DNA from: CAYSUS01 sp964434165
GTDB lineage: Bacteria > Planctomycetota > Planctomycetia > Pirellulales > Thermoguttaceae
Length of the DNA stretch: 64,000 nt
Assembly: GCA_964434165.1 (NCBI GenBank)
Contig: CAYSUS010000031.1
Coordinates: 9,454 to 73,453 of the forward strand
Reading direction: 5' to 3'
The notes beneath the pieces were generated by a model. The model saw only the letters and a program-made list of their open reading frames with translations. It was not told the origin of the DNA and ran no database searches. Below, one piece after another: positions 7,784 through 15,768 of the stretch; position 1 is the stretch's first letter; each line of letters begins with the position of its first letter. Both the position numbers and the translations under genes were made by a program.

Positions 7784-9589
7784 ATGGCGATCCTACCTCT
7801 GGACAAAGTCGCCCTCTACGGGCCGATCGGTCGCAAGGCCGCCGTCCTCGACGAGCTCCAGGAGCTGGGCTGCGCGCACCTGATCAACCTGACGCCGGGC
7901 ACCGGCGAAGGGCGGCCGCAGAAGGGATACTCCGAGGAGGCCTACCAGGCCCTGAAGTACCTCCGCGCGAGCCCGATCCAGCGGCGCTACGCGGAGGATG
8001 ACAAGGACTTCGACTACGCCGAGGTGGACCGCCGGGCGCTTGAGCTCCGCCGGCGGCAGCGGGCCCTGGAGGACGAGCGCGACGAGCTGCGACGCCGCGA
8101 GAAGCAGCTTCAGCCCTGGGGCGACTTCGAGGTCCCGTGCGCCGGGGAGCTGGGAGACCTCCGCCTGTGGTTCTACCGCTTGCCGCACGCCCGCGTCGAG
8201 GACCTCCGCGGGTCGGACCTCGTTTGGCAGGTCGCGGCGAGCGACGCGCGGTTCGACTACGTGGTCGTCGTCTCGGCCGAGCGGCCGACGGAAGTGCCCC
8301 TGCCGCCGGTGGACCTCGATCCGCGGGGGCTCTCGGGCGTGCGGGCGAGACGCGCCGAGGTGGACGACGAGCTGGAGGACGTGCTCTGGCAGCGGGCCGA
8401 GCTGACGCGCTACTGCCGGCTGCTCGAGCGCAGTCTGGACGCGGCCGACGACGAGGCCGCGCGTCGTCACGCGGCAGCGCAGTCGCTGGACGCGGAGCGG
8501 GTCTTCGCCCTGCAGGCGTGGATCGCGCGGGCCGACGTCCCGCGGGTGGAAGCCCTCGCCCGCCGGCACGGTCTGGCCGTGATGCTCCAAACGCCGCATC
8601 CGGCCGACCGGCCGCCCACCCTGCTCGACAACCCCGCGCCCCTCCGCGGCGGCGAGGCGGCCGTCCGCTTCTACATGACGCCCGACTATCGAGCCTGGGA
8701 CCCCTCGGCGGTGATGTACTTCTCGTTCGCCCTGTTCTTCGGCATGATCGTCTCCGACGCGGGCTACGGGGTGGTGCTGGCGGGTCTGCTGGCGGCAGGT
8801 TGGCGCCGGCTGGGCGCCACCGAGGGGCGGCGCCGGCTGCGGTCGCTGTGCGTGGCCCTGGCGGCGGCGTCGGTCGGGTACGGCGCCATGGTCGGAAGCT
8901 ACTTCGGTCTTCAGCCGGCCGCCGGCTCGCCGCTGGCGTGGCTGAAGGTCCCCTCGCTGCAACCGGGCAACCAAGCCGCCATGATGAGCCTGTCGATCCT
9001 CATCGGCGCGGCCCACCTGGTGTTCGCCAACCTGGTGACCGCCTGGCGCTTCGGCGCGTCGCCCCGGGCGTTGGCCCCGCTGGGCTGGTGCGCGCTGATC
9101 GTCGGCGGCCTGATCGCCGGGTTCGAGTGGCAGACGCAGTTCGATCCCGAGGGCCGCCTGATTCCGTTGGACATCGCCCTGCTGGTCGGCGGCTCGGCGG
9201 CCATCCTGCTGCTGTCCAGCCCTCGGCCCTGGTCGCTGGGCCCGAAGGCCGTCCTCCTCCGTGTGCTGGACGGGGTCAAGGCCCTGACCGGCGTGTCGCA
9301 GGCGTTCGGCGACGTGCTCAGCTACCTGAGGCTTTTCGCCCTGGGGTTGGCCAGCTCGCAGCTGGCGATGACGTTCAACGACCTGGCCCGCGGCGTGCTC
9401 GACTATCCGGGCTTCGGCGTGCTGCTGGCCGCGGCGATCATCGTTCTGGGGCACGGCTTGAACCTCGTGCTGGCCGTGATGAGCGGGGTGGTCCACGGCC
9501 TGCGGCTGAACTGCATCGAGTTCTTCAACTGGAGCCTGCACGAGGAGGGACACGCATTTCAACCCTTTGCAAAGAAAGCGACGGCCTGA
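7784..9589 (+). CDS. atpI: V/A-type ATPase subunit I (membrane stator/ion half-channel)
   Basis: The 601-residue protein has a cytoplasmic N-terminal half rich in coiled coil (ALELRRRQRALEDERDELRRREKQL, about residues 85-115) and a C-terminal half (about 310-590) with seven to eight membrane helices. Family motifs include YFSFALFFGMIVSDAGYG, LSYLRLFALGLASSQLAM and ECIEFFNWSLHEEG-like near the end. Subunit I links the peripheral stalk to the rotor ring and carries the ion half-channels. Its TGA overlaps the ATG of subunit K by one base, implying translational coupling to the rotor-ring gene. Confidence 0.93.
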   Translation: MAILPLDKVALYGPIGRKAAVLDELQELGCAHLINLTPGTGEGRPQKGYSEEAYQALKYLRASPIQRRYAEDDKDFDYAEVDRRALELRRRQRALEDERDELRRREKQLQPWGDFEVPCAGELGDLRLWFYRLPHARVEDLRGSDLVWQVAASDARFDYVVVVSAERPTEVPLPPVDLDPRGLSGVRARRAEVDDELEDVLWQRAELTRYCRLLERSLDAADDEAARRHAAAQSLDAERVFALQAWIARADVPRVEALARRHGLAVMLQTPHPADRPPTLLDNPAPLRGGEAAVRFYMTPDYRAWDPSAVMYFSFALFFGMIVSDAGYGVVLAGLLAAGWRRLGATEGRRRLRSLCVALAAASVGYGAMVGSYFGLQPAAGSPLAWLKVPSLQPGNQAAMMSLSILIGAAHLVFANLVTAWRFGASPRALAPLGWCALIVGGLIAGFEWQTQFDPEGRLIPLDIALLVGGSAAILLLSSPRPWSLGPKAVLLRVLDGVKALTGVSQAFGDVLSYLRLFALGLASSQLAMTFNDLARGVLDYPGFGVLLAAAIIVLGHGLNLVLAVMSGVVHGLRLNCIEFFNWSLHEEGHAFQPFAKKATA

Positions 9590-10080
9590 TGGAGACCTTC
9601 ATGTTGATGCTGGGCTGGCTGGGGATCTACGCGCCGGTGGCGCTCGGCGCGATCGGCAGCATCGTCGGGTGCACGCGGTCGGGCCAGGCGGCGTGCGGCG
9701 CCATGCTCGAGATCGAAAGCGGCTACGGACGCTACGTGGGCGTCTCCGCGCTGCCGTCCTCGCAGACGATCTACGGCATCGTGGTCATGTTCACCCTGGC
9801 CGGACGCGGCCTGAACGATTCCGGGATGATCCCGCAGGCCGCGCCCGCGCTGTTCGCCATCGGCGTGCTGGCCGGGCTGGCGCTGCTGGCCAGCGGCGCC
9901 ATGCAGGGGCGATGCTGCGCGTCGGCGATCAGCGTAAGCAAGAGCAAGCCCGAGGTGTTCGGGCTCTCGGTGGCCCCGGCCGCCATCGTGGAGGGATTCG
10001 CCGTCTTCGCGTTCGTGTTCGCGCTGGTCCTGGTGGGCGAGCTGCCCGACCCCGCCGCGCCCGCGGCAACCCGCAACTAG
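9589..10080 (+). CDS. atpK: V/A-type ATPase subunit K (rotor ring proteolipid, Na+-type signature)
   Basis: The 163-residue protein has four membrane helices in two homologous hairpins, the usual 16-kDa form. The ion-carrying Glu is at E135 (AAIVEGFAVFAF). L55, S58 and Q59 (ALPSSQTIYG) and Q106 (SGAMQGRCC) align by eye with the Na+ ligands of Enterococcus NtpK (L61, T64, Q65, Q110, E139). The Q106-E135 spacing of 29 is identical to Q110-E139. This supports Na+ rather than H+ coupling. The start ATG overlaps the stop of subunit I. Confidence 0.92.
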   Translation: METFMLMLGWLGIYAPVALGAIGSIVGCTRSGQAACGAMLEIESGYGRYVGVSALPSSQTIYGIVVMFTLAGRGLNDSGMIPQAAPALFAIGVLAGLALLASGAMQGRCCASAISVSKSKPEVFGLSVAPAAIVEGFAVFAFVFALVLVGELPDPAAPAATRN

Positions 10081-10101
10081 GCCCGTGGAGGAGACCCCGT
10101 G

Positions 10102-10794
10102 ATGTCCAGCGACCGTATGAAGGCTTCCGGCGTGCAAGACCTGGTGGACCGCCTGCGCGAAGAGGGCGTGGCCGAGGGGCGCCGGGAGGCCGCCGAGGTG
10201 CTTCAGCAGGCCCGGCGCGAGGCCGCTCGGATCGTCGAGGCCGCCCGGCGCGAGGCGGCCGCGGCGGTCGAGGAGGCCCGCCGCGCGGCGAGCCGGTTCC
10301 AGGCGGCCGGCGAGGAGGCGGTGCGCCTGGCGCTTCGCGACGCGGCGCTCCGCCTGCGCGTGGAGATCGAGGACCGCTTCGCGGCGCAACTGGGCCGACT
10401 CGTCTCACAGCGGCTTGCCGACCCCCAGTTTCTCCAGCGGCTCTTGCTGGGCATCGCCGGTCAGGCCGTTCCCCAAGACCGGGCGATCGAGATCATGCTG
10501 CCCGAGACGCTCCTCACCCCAGCCGACGGGCCGAGCGCGTCCGGGAGCGAACGGGCCGACGTCGATCGTTTCGTGCGCGGTCTGGCCGGCCAGATGCTGC
10601 GACAGGACGTGACCCTGTCGGTCACGGAAGCGATCCAGGCGGGCGTGGTGATCCGGTCCGCCGAAGAGGGGATCGAGGTTCACCTCGACGACCGGGCCGT
10701 CAGCGAGCTGCTCCGCGAGCACCTCGTTCCGCGATTCCGCGCGCTGCTCGACGGCGGGGCCGTCGCCACGGAGGAGACCGATGAAGGCCGGTAA
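10102..10794 (+). CDS. atpE: V/A-type ATPase subunit E (peripheral stalk)
   Basis: This is a 230-residue protein. The first 90 residues are a long Ala/Arg/Glu-rich helix (AEVLQQARREAARIVEAARR and following), the peripheral-stalk coiled coil. The C-terminal half is globular with the subunit E end (EGIEVHLDDRAVSELLREHLVPRFRALL). GGAGGAG at 10087-10093 serves either GTG 10099 or ATG 10102; ATG is preferred. No subunit G/H, C or F gene is seen in the cluster, as in other bacterial V-type operons of the Chlamydia/spirochaete kind. It overlaps the next gene by 14 bases. Confidence 0.88.
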   Translation: MSSDRMKASGVQDLVDRLREEGVAEGRREAAEVLQQARREAARIVEAARREAAAAVEEARRAASRFQAAGEEAVRLALRDAALRLRVEIEDRFAAQLGRLVSQRLADPQFLQRLLLGIAGQAVPQDRAIEIMLPETLLTPADGPSASGSERADVDRFVRGLAGQMLRQDVTLSVTEAIQAGVVIRSAEEGIEVHLDDRAVSELLREHLVPRFRALLDGGAVATEETDEGR

Positions 10795-11449
10795 CACGTA
10801 CTACACGCTGCTGACCAGCCTGCCCGCGCTGCCGACGCGACTGGACGTGGAGCGCCTGCCGATCTCGGCGGCGCGGCTCGACGAGCGTCTGAAGATGCTC
10901 CAGCCGGAGGATGCGGCCGTGGTCGACCAACTGCGGACCTTCCTCTTCCAGGACCGGCATCGCCGCGACTGGTCGGACGCGGAGGTCGTCGCGCAGTACG
11001 ATCGGCTCATGCAGACCCTCGACAACCCGGTCGCGCGGGAGATCGTCGAATTCCGCATGGATATGCGGACCGTGCTCAGCGGACTGCGGCGACGCAGACG
11101 CGGGCTTCCGCCACCGCCCGGCGTGGGCCAGTGGACCGCGTACGTCCGCCGCCAGTGGCACCAGCGCGACTTCGGGCTGAGCTGGCGGTTTCCGTGGATC
11201 GATCCGGTCGAAAGGCTGCTCGGCACCGACCGCGTGCTGGAGATCCATCGCATCCTGCTGGACAACGCCTGGCACCACTGGCGCCGCCTGGCCGACGAGC
11301 ATCTGTTCGACTTCGAGGCGCTGCTGCTCTACCTGGCGCGGTGGGAGATCCTCGCGAGGTGGAACGGCCTGGACGCCGAGCGGGGCGCCGGGCGATTCGA
11401 GGCAATCATCGAGGAGGCGAGCCGTGAGCACCGCGATTTCTTCACCTGA
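10781..11449 (+). CDS. DUF2764 family V-ATPase-associated protein
   Basis: This 222-residue protein begins NTYYTLLTSLPALP, the recognisable start of the DUF2764 family, which is found beside V-type ATPase genes in chlamydiae, spirochaetes and Bacteroidetes. It is mostly helical, and residues such as WHQRDFGLSWRFPWI and the helices at the C-terminus recall subunit C/d-like sockets. A role as a divergent replacement for subunit C is plausible but is my inference. It is embedded between E and A with overlaps of 14 and 26 bases, so tight stoichiometric translation is likely. Confidence 0.85.
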   Translation: MKAGNTYYTLLTSLPALPTRLDVERLPISAARLDERLKMLQPEDAAVVDQLRTFLFQDRHRRDWSDAEVVAQYDRLMQTLDNPVAREIVEFRMDMRTVLSGLRRRRRGLPPPPGVGQWTAYVRRQWHQRDFGLSWRFPWIDPVERLLGTDRVLEIHRILLDNAWHHWRRLADEHLFDFEALLLYLARWEILARWNGLDAERGAGRFEAIIEEASREHRDFFT

Positions 11450-13238
11450 AGCATTTGTGCGCGAGGTCAACGGGAGCATCGTCACCATCGAGGTGCCCCA
11501 GGGCGAGTTCATGAAGAACGAGGTCGCCTACGTGTGCGTGGGCGACGCCCGGCTGAAGTCCGAGGTCCTCCGCGTTCACGGGCGCCAGGCCGACGTGCAG
11601 GTGTTCGAGGAGACGGACGGCGTGGCCGTGGGCGATCGGGTGGAGCTCAGCGGCAAAATGCTCTCGGTGGCTCTTGGCCCGGGGCTGCTCGGCATGGTGT
11701 ACGACGGCCTGCAGAACCCGCTGGAGGGCCTGGCGGCGGCCGACGGCTACTTCCTCAAGCGGGGCCGCGAGTTGGAGCCCCTCGACTCGCAGGCCAAGTG
11801 GGAGTTCTCGCCCGCCTGCCGGATCGGAGCCCGGCTTCGCGCCGGCGACTGCCTGGGCACGGTGCCGGAGCGGGCCGTGCAGCACAAGATCGCCGTCCCC
11901 TTCGACGAGCCCGGCGAGGTGGAGGTCGTGTGGATCGCCTCCGGGACGTACCGGCTCGACCAGCCGATCGCGCGGGTCCGCGACCGGGCCGGGCGCGAAC
12001 GGGCGCTGACGATGACGCATACCTGGCCGGTGCGCCGGCCCCTGCCCGAGCCGCTGCTTCGGCGACGGCTGGCGCGGCGCGAGTATCCCTCCCAGCCGCT
12101 GACGACGACGATCCGGCTGATCGACACGTTCTTTCCCATCGCCAAGGGGGGCACCGCGTGCATCCCCGGGCCCTTCGGAGCCGGCAAGACGGTTCTGCAA
12201 AGCCTGATCGCGCGATACTCGTCGGCCGACGTCGTCATCGTGGTCGCCTGCGGCGAGCGGGCGGGCGAGGTTCTGGAGACGCTCGTCGAGTTCGCCCACC
12301 TGATCGACCCCAGGACGAATCGGCCGCTCATGGATCGGACGATCATCGTCTGCAATACCTCGTCGATGCCGGTCCCCGCGCGCGAGGCGTCGATCTACAC
12401 CGGGATCACCCTCGGCGAGTACTACCGGCAAATGGGTCTCGACGTGCTGCTCCTGGCCGACTCCACTTCGCGATGGGCGCAGGCGATGCGCGAGACCTCG
12501 GGGCGGCTCGAGGAGATCCCGGGCGAAGAGGCCTATCCGGCTTACCTCGACTCGGCGATCAAGGGGGTGTACGAGCGCGCGGGGGTGGTCCGCATGCGCG
12601 ACGAGTCGGCGGGGAGCCTCACGATGATCGGCACGGTCTCGCCGGCTGGCGGCAACTTCGAGGAGCCGGTGACCCAATCGACGCTGGGCACGGTGAAGGC
12701 CTTTCTCGGGCTCTCGTACGACCGCGCCTACAAGCGGTTCTATCCGGCCATCGATCCCCTCGCGTCGTGGTCGCGGTACCTGGAGCAGCTCCGCGAGCAC
12801 TTCGGTCATCACGTCGCGCCCGAGTGGACCGGCAACGTCGCCCAGGCGCAGGAGTTGCTGAAAGAGGGGGACGAGGTGTTCCGCATGATGCAGGTGACGG
12901 GCGAGGAAGGCGTAACCCTGGAGGACTACACGGCCTACCAGAAATCGGTCTTCGTCGATATGGTTTATCTCCAGCAGGACGCGTTCGACCCGGTGGACGT
13001 CTCGATGTCACCAAGGCGCCAGCAGGAGAGCTTCGAACTCGTGCGGCGATTCACCGCGCGCGACTATCGCTTCGAGGACAAGGAGCAGGTGCGGGAGTAC
13101 TTCACGCGGTTGACCGGCCTGTTCAAGAACCTCAACTACTCCGAGCACGGGTCCGAGCCGTACCGCGCGTTTCTCGCACAGATCGAGGCTATGGCCGACG
13201 AATACCGCGGAGACCCGCGCGCCCGGGAGGTGAACTGA
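11424..13238 (+). CDS. atpA: V/A-type ATPase catalytic subunit A
   Basis: The 604-residue protein has the Walker A motif GPFGAGKT (near residue 248), VVACGERAGEVLETLVEF, LLADSTSRWAQAMRETSGRL and the non-homologous insertion typical of A subunits before the P-loop. It is the catalytic ATP-hydrolysing or ATP-making subunit. The start is GTG 11424, inside the end of the DUF2764 gene. The stop TGA overlaps the ATG of mrpE by one base, directly linking the ATPase to the antiporter genes. A at the end of the cluster, after B-D-I-K-E, is a rearranged order relative to the common E-DUF2764-A-B-D-I-K. Confidence 0.94.
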   Translation: MSTAISSPEAFVREVNGSIVTIEVPQGEFMKNEVAYVCVGDARLKSEVLRVHGRQADVQVFEETDGVAVGDRVELSGKMLSVALGPGLLGMVYDGLQNPLEGLAAADGYFLKRGRELEPLDSQAKWEFSPACRIGARLRAGDCLGTVPERAVQHKIAVPFDEPGEVEVVWIASGTYRLDQPIARVRDRAGRERALTMTHTWPVRRPLPEPLLRRRLARREYPSQPLTTTIRLIDTFFPIAKGGTACIPGPFGAGKTVLQSLIARYSSADVVIVVACGERAGEVLETLVEFAHLIDPRTNRPLMDRTIIVCNTSSMPVPAREASIYTGITLGEYYRQMGLDVLLLADSTSRWAQAMRETSGRLEEIPGEEAYPAYLDSAIKGVYERAGVVRMRDESAGSLTMIGTVSPAGGNFEEPVTQSTLGTVKAFLGLSYDRAYKRFYPAIDPLASWSRYLEQLREHFGHHVAPEWTGNVAQAQELLKEGDEVFRMMQVTGEEGVTLEDYTAYQKSVFVDMVYLQQDAFDPVDVSMSPRRQQESFELVRRFTARDYRFEDKEQVREYFTRLTGLFKNLNYSEHGSEPYRAFLAQIEAMADEYRGDPRAREVN

Positions 13239-13753
13239 TGAGCGAACCCAGACGAAAGCAGCGCGGTCTCGGTGTGGTGGGCGGGGTGGCCGCGCGCGGC
13301 GGCGCCTTCGCGGTTCTCTGGTGGGGGTTGACCGAAGGGGCCGTGGAGTCGTGGCTGGTCGGCGTTCCCACCGTGATTGCCGCCACGATCACGAGCCGGC
13401 GCCTGGGGCATGCCCCGGCCGGCCGGTGGAGCGTGACCGGCGTGCTGCAATTCGTGGGGTTCTTCGCGGTGGAGTCACTCCGGGCGGGGATCGACGTGGC
13501 CCGCCGTGCCTTCACTCTGGACATCCGGCCGAGGATCGTCACGTACGAAAGCTCGCTGGAGGACGCCTCGGCCCTGGCCCTCGTCTGCGGCGCGGTCAGC
13601 CTGCTGCCGGGGACGCTGACCGCCGAGGTTCGCGCCGGCGTTCTCCACGTCCACACGCTCGACGGCCGGCTGCCGGTTGAGGAGGAGCTGCGGCTCCTGG
13701 AGCGAAGGGTCGCGGCCATGCTCAGCCTGAGGGTCCCCGAGGAGGTGGCCTGA
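13238..13753 (+). CDS. mrpE: Mrp antiporter subunit E
   Basis: The 171-residue protein has two N-terminal membrane helices (AFAVLWWGLTEG and VVGVPTVIAATI region) and the MrpE/MnhE core GFFAVESLRAGIDVARRAF, then LVCGAVSLLPGTLTAEV and a soluble C-terminal VHTLD segment. MrpE is a non-antiporter-like membrane subunit required for assembly of the Na+/H+ antiporter complex. Its ATG overlaps the subunit A stop (ATGA at 13238), so it is translationally coupled to the ATPase. It is first in the Mrp block, as in archaeal and Mbh-type modules. Confidence 0.9.
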   Translation: MSEPRRKQRGLGVVGGVAARGGAFAVLWWGLTEGAVESWLVGVPTVIAATITSRRLGHAPAGRWSVTGVLQFVGFFAVESLRAGIDVARRAFTLDIRPRIVTYESSLEDASALALVCGAVSLLPGTLTAEVRAGVLHVHTLDGRLPVEEELRLLERRVAAMLSLRVPEEVA

Positions 13754-13761
13754 ACCGCGTC

Positions 13762-13781
13762 GCACGATTTCGGGATCGTGC
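13762..13781. promoter_or_regulatory. intercistronic hairpin between mrpE and mrpF
   Basis: GCACGAT (13762-13768) and ATCGTGC (13775-13781) form a perfect 7-bp stem with a 6-nt loop in the 50-base gap between the two genes. A processing or mRNA-stability role in setting the stoichiometry of ATPase versus antiporter messages is an inference. Confidence 0.35.
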
Positions 13782-13803
13782 ACGGCTATTTGGGAGACCA
13801 TCG

Positions 13804-14106
13804 ATGCAAACCCTGTTGATCGGCGTGAGCCTGGTCGTGCTGCTGAGCGTGGCCGGGGGCTTTCTTCGCGTGGTTCGCGGTCCGACCGCGGCCGATCGCA
13901 TGTCGGCCGCCCTGCTCTTCGGTACGGGCGGGGTCGCGGTCCTTCTTCTTTTGGCCGAGGGTATGGGCGCGCCCGCGCTGAAGGACGTGGCGTTGGTGTT
14001 CGTCGTGCTGGCCACGGTGACCAGCGTGGCCTTCGTGCGTTTGGTGTGGGCGCCCCCCGCGGTCGGCTCCAAGGAGACCCGTTCATGGCGATCTTCGCGT
14101 CGGTGA
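13804..14106 (+). CDS. mrpF: Mrp antiporter subunit F
   Basis: This 100-residue protein has three membrane helices and the MrpF signature FLRVVRGPTAADRMSAALL followed by LKDVALVFVVLATVTSVAFVR. MrpF is a small structural subunit of the antiporter. ATG 13804 follows GGGAG. Its 3' end overlaps mrpG by 22 bases, so the polar C-terminal tail (KETRSWRSSRR) may be non-essential. Confidence 0.9.
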   Translation: MQTLLIGVSLVVLLSVAGGFLRVVRGPTAADRMSAALLFGTGGVAVLLLLAEGMGAPALKDVALVFVVLATVTSVAFVRLVWAPPAVGSKETRSWRSSRR

Positions 14107-14396
14107 TCTCGGCAGCGGCCTGCGCTGGCGGGGCCGCGTTTTTCGTCGCGGGCTCGGTGGGGCTGCTCCGCTTCCCCGACGTGTACACGCGACTGCACGC
14201 CCTCACCAAGGCCGACAACCTGGGCCTGGGGCTGATCGCCCTGGGGATCGCGGTGCAAGCGACTTCCTGGCTGGTCGCGCTGAAGGTGGCGTTGATCTGG
14301 ATCCTCGCCCTGATCGCCAGCGCCACGGCGTGCAACCTGATCGCCAACGCCGCCCTGCGCGGAGGCATCCGGCCCTGGCAGTCGCCGGAGGAGTGA
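14085..14396 (+). CDS. mrpG: Mrp antiporter subunit G
   Basis: The protein has 103 residues from ATG 14085, which follows AAGGAGA. It carries the MrpG hallmark VGLLRFPDVYTRLHALTKADNLG (residues about 22-45) between membrane helices, then LVALKVALIWILALIASATA. The lysine-rich loop TRLHALTKADN is invariant in the family. The upstream ATG (14046) is rejected because it would lengthen the overlap with mrpF and add a polar leader. Confidence 0.92.
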   Translation: MAIFASVISAAACAGGAAFFVAGSVGLLRFPDVYTRLHALTKADNLGLGLIALGIAVQATSWLVALKVALIWILALIASATACNLIANAALRGGIRPWQSPEE

Positions 14397-14403
14397 CCCG
14401 ACG

Positions 14404-14691
14404 ATGACCGCAATCTGGCTTCTTTTCGACGCGACCGTTGTGGGGGCGCTCCTGCTGCTGGCCTGGCAGGCGCTGTTCCGCCGGTCGCTGTTCGCGGCGG
14501 TGGCGTTCTTCATCTCGTTCAGCCTGCTCCTCTCACTCGCCTGGGCGCGACTGGCGGCCCCGGACGTCGCGCTGGCCGAGGCCGCGATCGGGGCGGGCTT
14601 GACCGGGGCGCTGTTGCTGGCCGCCGTGCGAAGGGTCGAATCGCCGGCGGCCGACTTACCCCCTGAGGAGGTCGGGCATGAGCAGGCATGA
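14404..14691 (+). CDS. MbhD/MrpA C-terminal-like subunit (DUF4040)
   Basis: This is a 95-residue, three-helix protein. The segment ISFSLLLSLAWARLAAPDVALAEAAIGAGL matches DUF4040 / MbhD, the part that in full-length MrpA forms the C-terminal domain. In archaeal Mrp and membrane-bound hydrogenase modules this domain is a separate gene, as here. The conserved Glu in ALAEAAIGAG is thought to lie on the ion path. It overlaps the following gene by 14 bases and sits 7 bases after mrpG. Confidence 0.85.
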   Translation: MTAIWLLFDATVVGALLLLAWQALFRRSLFAAVAFFISFSLLLSLAWARLAAPDVALAEAAIGAGLTGALLLAAVRRVESPAADLPPEEVGHEQA

Positions 14692-15433
14692 GGCTTCCAA
14701 CCTGCGGAGGTTTCGGCCGGCAACGGTCGTCCTGGCCGGGCTGGCACTCGGTCTGGGCGTCGTCCTTGCGGCGACCGCGCTGACGATGCCCCCCCGGCCC
14801 GCGGAGTTGGAGGCCCGGCTTCCAGCCCTGGCCGATGCCCGGCTGCTGGCGGACGCAAGCGGCGTGGCCAACCCGGTCACGGCGGTGCTGCTCAACTTCC
14901 GCGCCTACGACACCCTGCTGGAGCTGGCGGTGCTCGTGCTGGCCGTGCTCAGCGTGGGGGCGATGCCCGCCTCGGCCGATCCGCCCCGCCAGTCCCGCCC
15001 CTGGGTCCCCAACGAGCTGCTGGCGGCGACGATCGGCATCGTCGTTCCCGTGTCGATCGTCGTGGCCGGCGATCTGTTGTGGATGGGCGCCGACCATCCC
15101 GGCGGTGCCTTCCAGGCGGGCGCGGTGCTCAGCGGCGCGGGAATCATGCTTCTGCTGGCCGGCCGCTTCGACCGGCGCCTGCTGGACGACTGGCGGGGGC
15201 GCCTGGCCGTGGTCGCCGGGGTGGCCGCCTTCGTCGTCGCGGGCACGGCCGTGATGCTCGTGGGCCGGCAGTTCCTGCAATACCCGGACGGCTACGCCAA
15301 GACGTTGATCCTGGCCATCGAGACGGCAGCCATGGCGTCGGTGGCAGCCGTATTCGTGTTGCTCTTCGACGCCGTGGCCGGACGGCTCGCCGCGCAGGGC
15401 GGCGCCCCGGAGCTTGAGGAGCCGCGGCGATGA
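14678..15433 (+). CDS. mrpB: Mrp antiporter subunit B with MbhE-like N-terminus
   Basis: The 251-residue protein is a fusion. Residues about 15-100 hold the MbhE-like part ending ANPVTAVLLNFRAYDTLLELAVLVLAVLSV. Residues about 110-240 are the MrpB/MnhB domain (VSIVVAGDLLWMGADHPGGAFQAGAVLSGAGIMLLLAG). The NFRAYDTLLE and HPGGAFQAG motifs are the strongest family markers. In Pyrococcus Mbh these are separate proteins (MbhE, MbhF). The gene overlaps both neighbours, by 14 and 4 bases. Confidence 0.88.
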   Translation: MSRHEASNLRRFRPATVVLAGLALGLGVVLAATALTMPPRPAELEARLPALADARLLADASGVANPVTAVLLNFRAYDTLLELAVLVLAVLSVGAMPASADPPRQSRPWVPNELLAATIGIVVPVSIVVAGDLLWMGADHPGGAFQAGAVLSGAGIMLLLAGRFDRRLLDDWRGRLAVVAGVAAFVVAGTAVMLVGRQFLQYPDGYAKTLILAIETAAMASVAAVFVLLFDAVAGRLAAQGGAPELEEPRR

Positions 15434-15768
15434 CGGCCTTGCTGCTGTATGCCCTCGGCGGCATGGGGCTGTTCGTGATGGGTCTGTTCGCCGCGATGGC
15501 AAAGGCACACCTGGTGCGCAAGATCCTCGCCCTGAACGTGATGGGGGCGGGCGTGTTCATGGTGCTGATCGCCGTGGCCCATCCCGCGCGTTCCACCGCC
15601 GTCGAGGCCCCGGTCGATCCGGTCCCGCACGCGCTGGTCTTGACCGGCATCGTCGTGGCCGTCAGCGCCACGGCCGTGGGGTTGGCGTTGACCTGCCGCT
15701 ACCATGCCCAGACCGGTCGGACCGCGCTGCCCGAGGACGAGCCCGCCGTGACGGGAGGCCCCCCATGA
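15430..15768 (+). CDS. mrpC: Mrp antiporter subunit C (NuoK-like)
   Basis: This 112-residue protein has three membrane helices. It is related to NuoK/MrpC, with LVRKILALNVMGAGVFMVLIA (second helix) and DPVPHALVLTGIVVAVSATAVGLAL (third helix); DPVPQALVLTAIVI is the family consensus. In NuoK the corresponding helices hold Glu residues on the proton path; here polar positions remain but the second-helix Glu is replaced. It overlaps mrpB and the next gene by four bases each. Confidence 0.9.
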   Translation: MTALLLYALGGMGLFVMGLFAAMAKAHLVRKILALNVMGAGVFMVLIAVAHPARSTAVEAPVDPVPHALVLTGIVVAVSATAVGLALTCRYHAQTGRTALPEDEPAVTGGPP

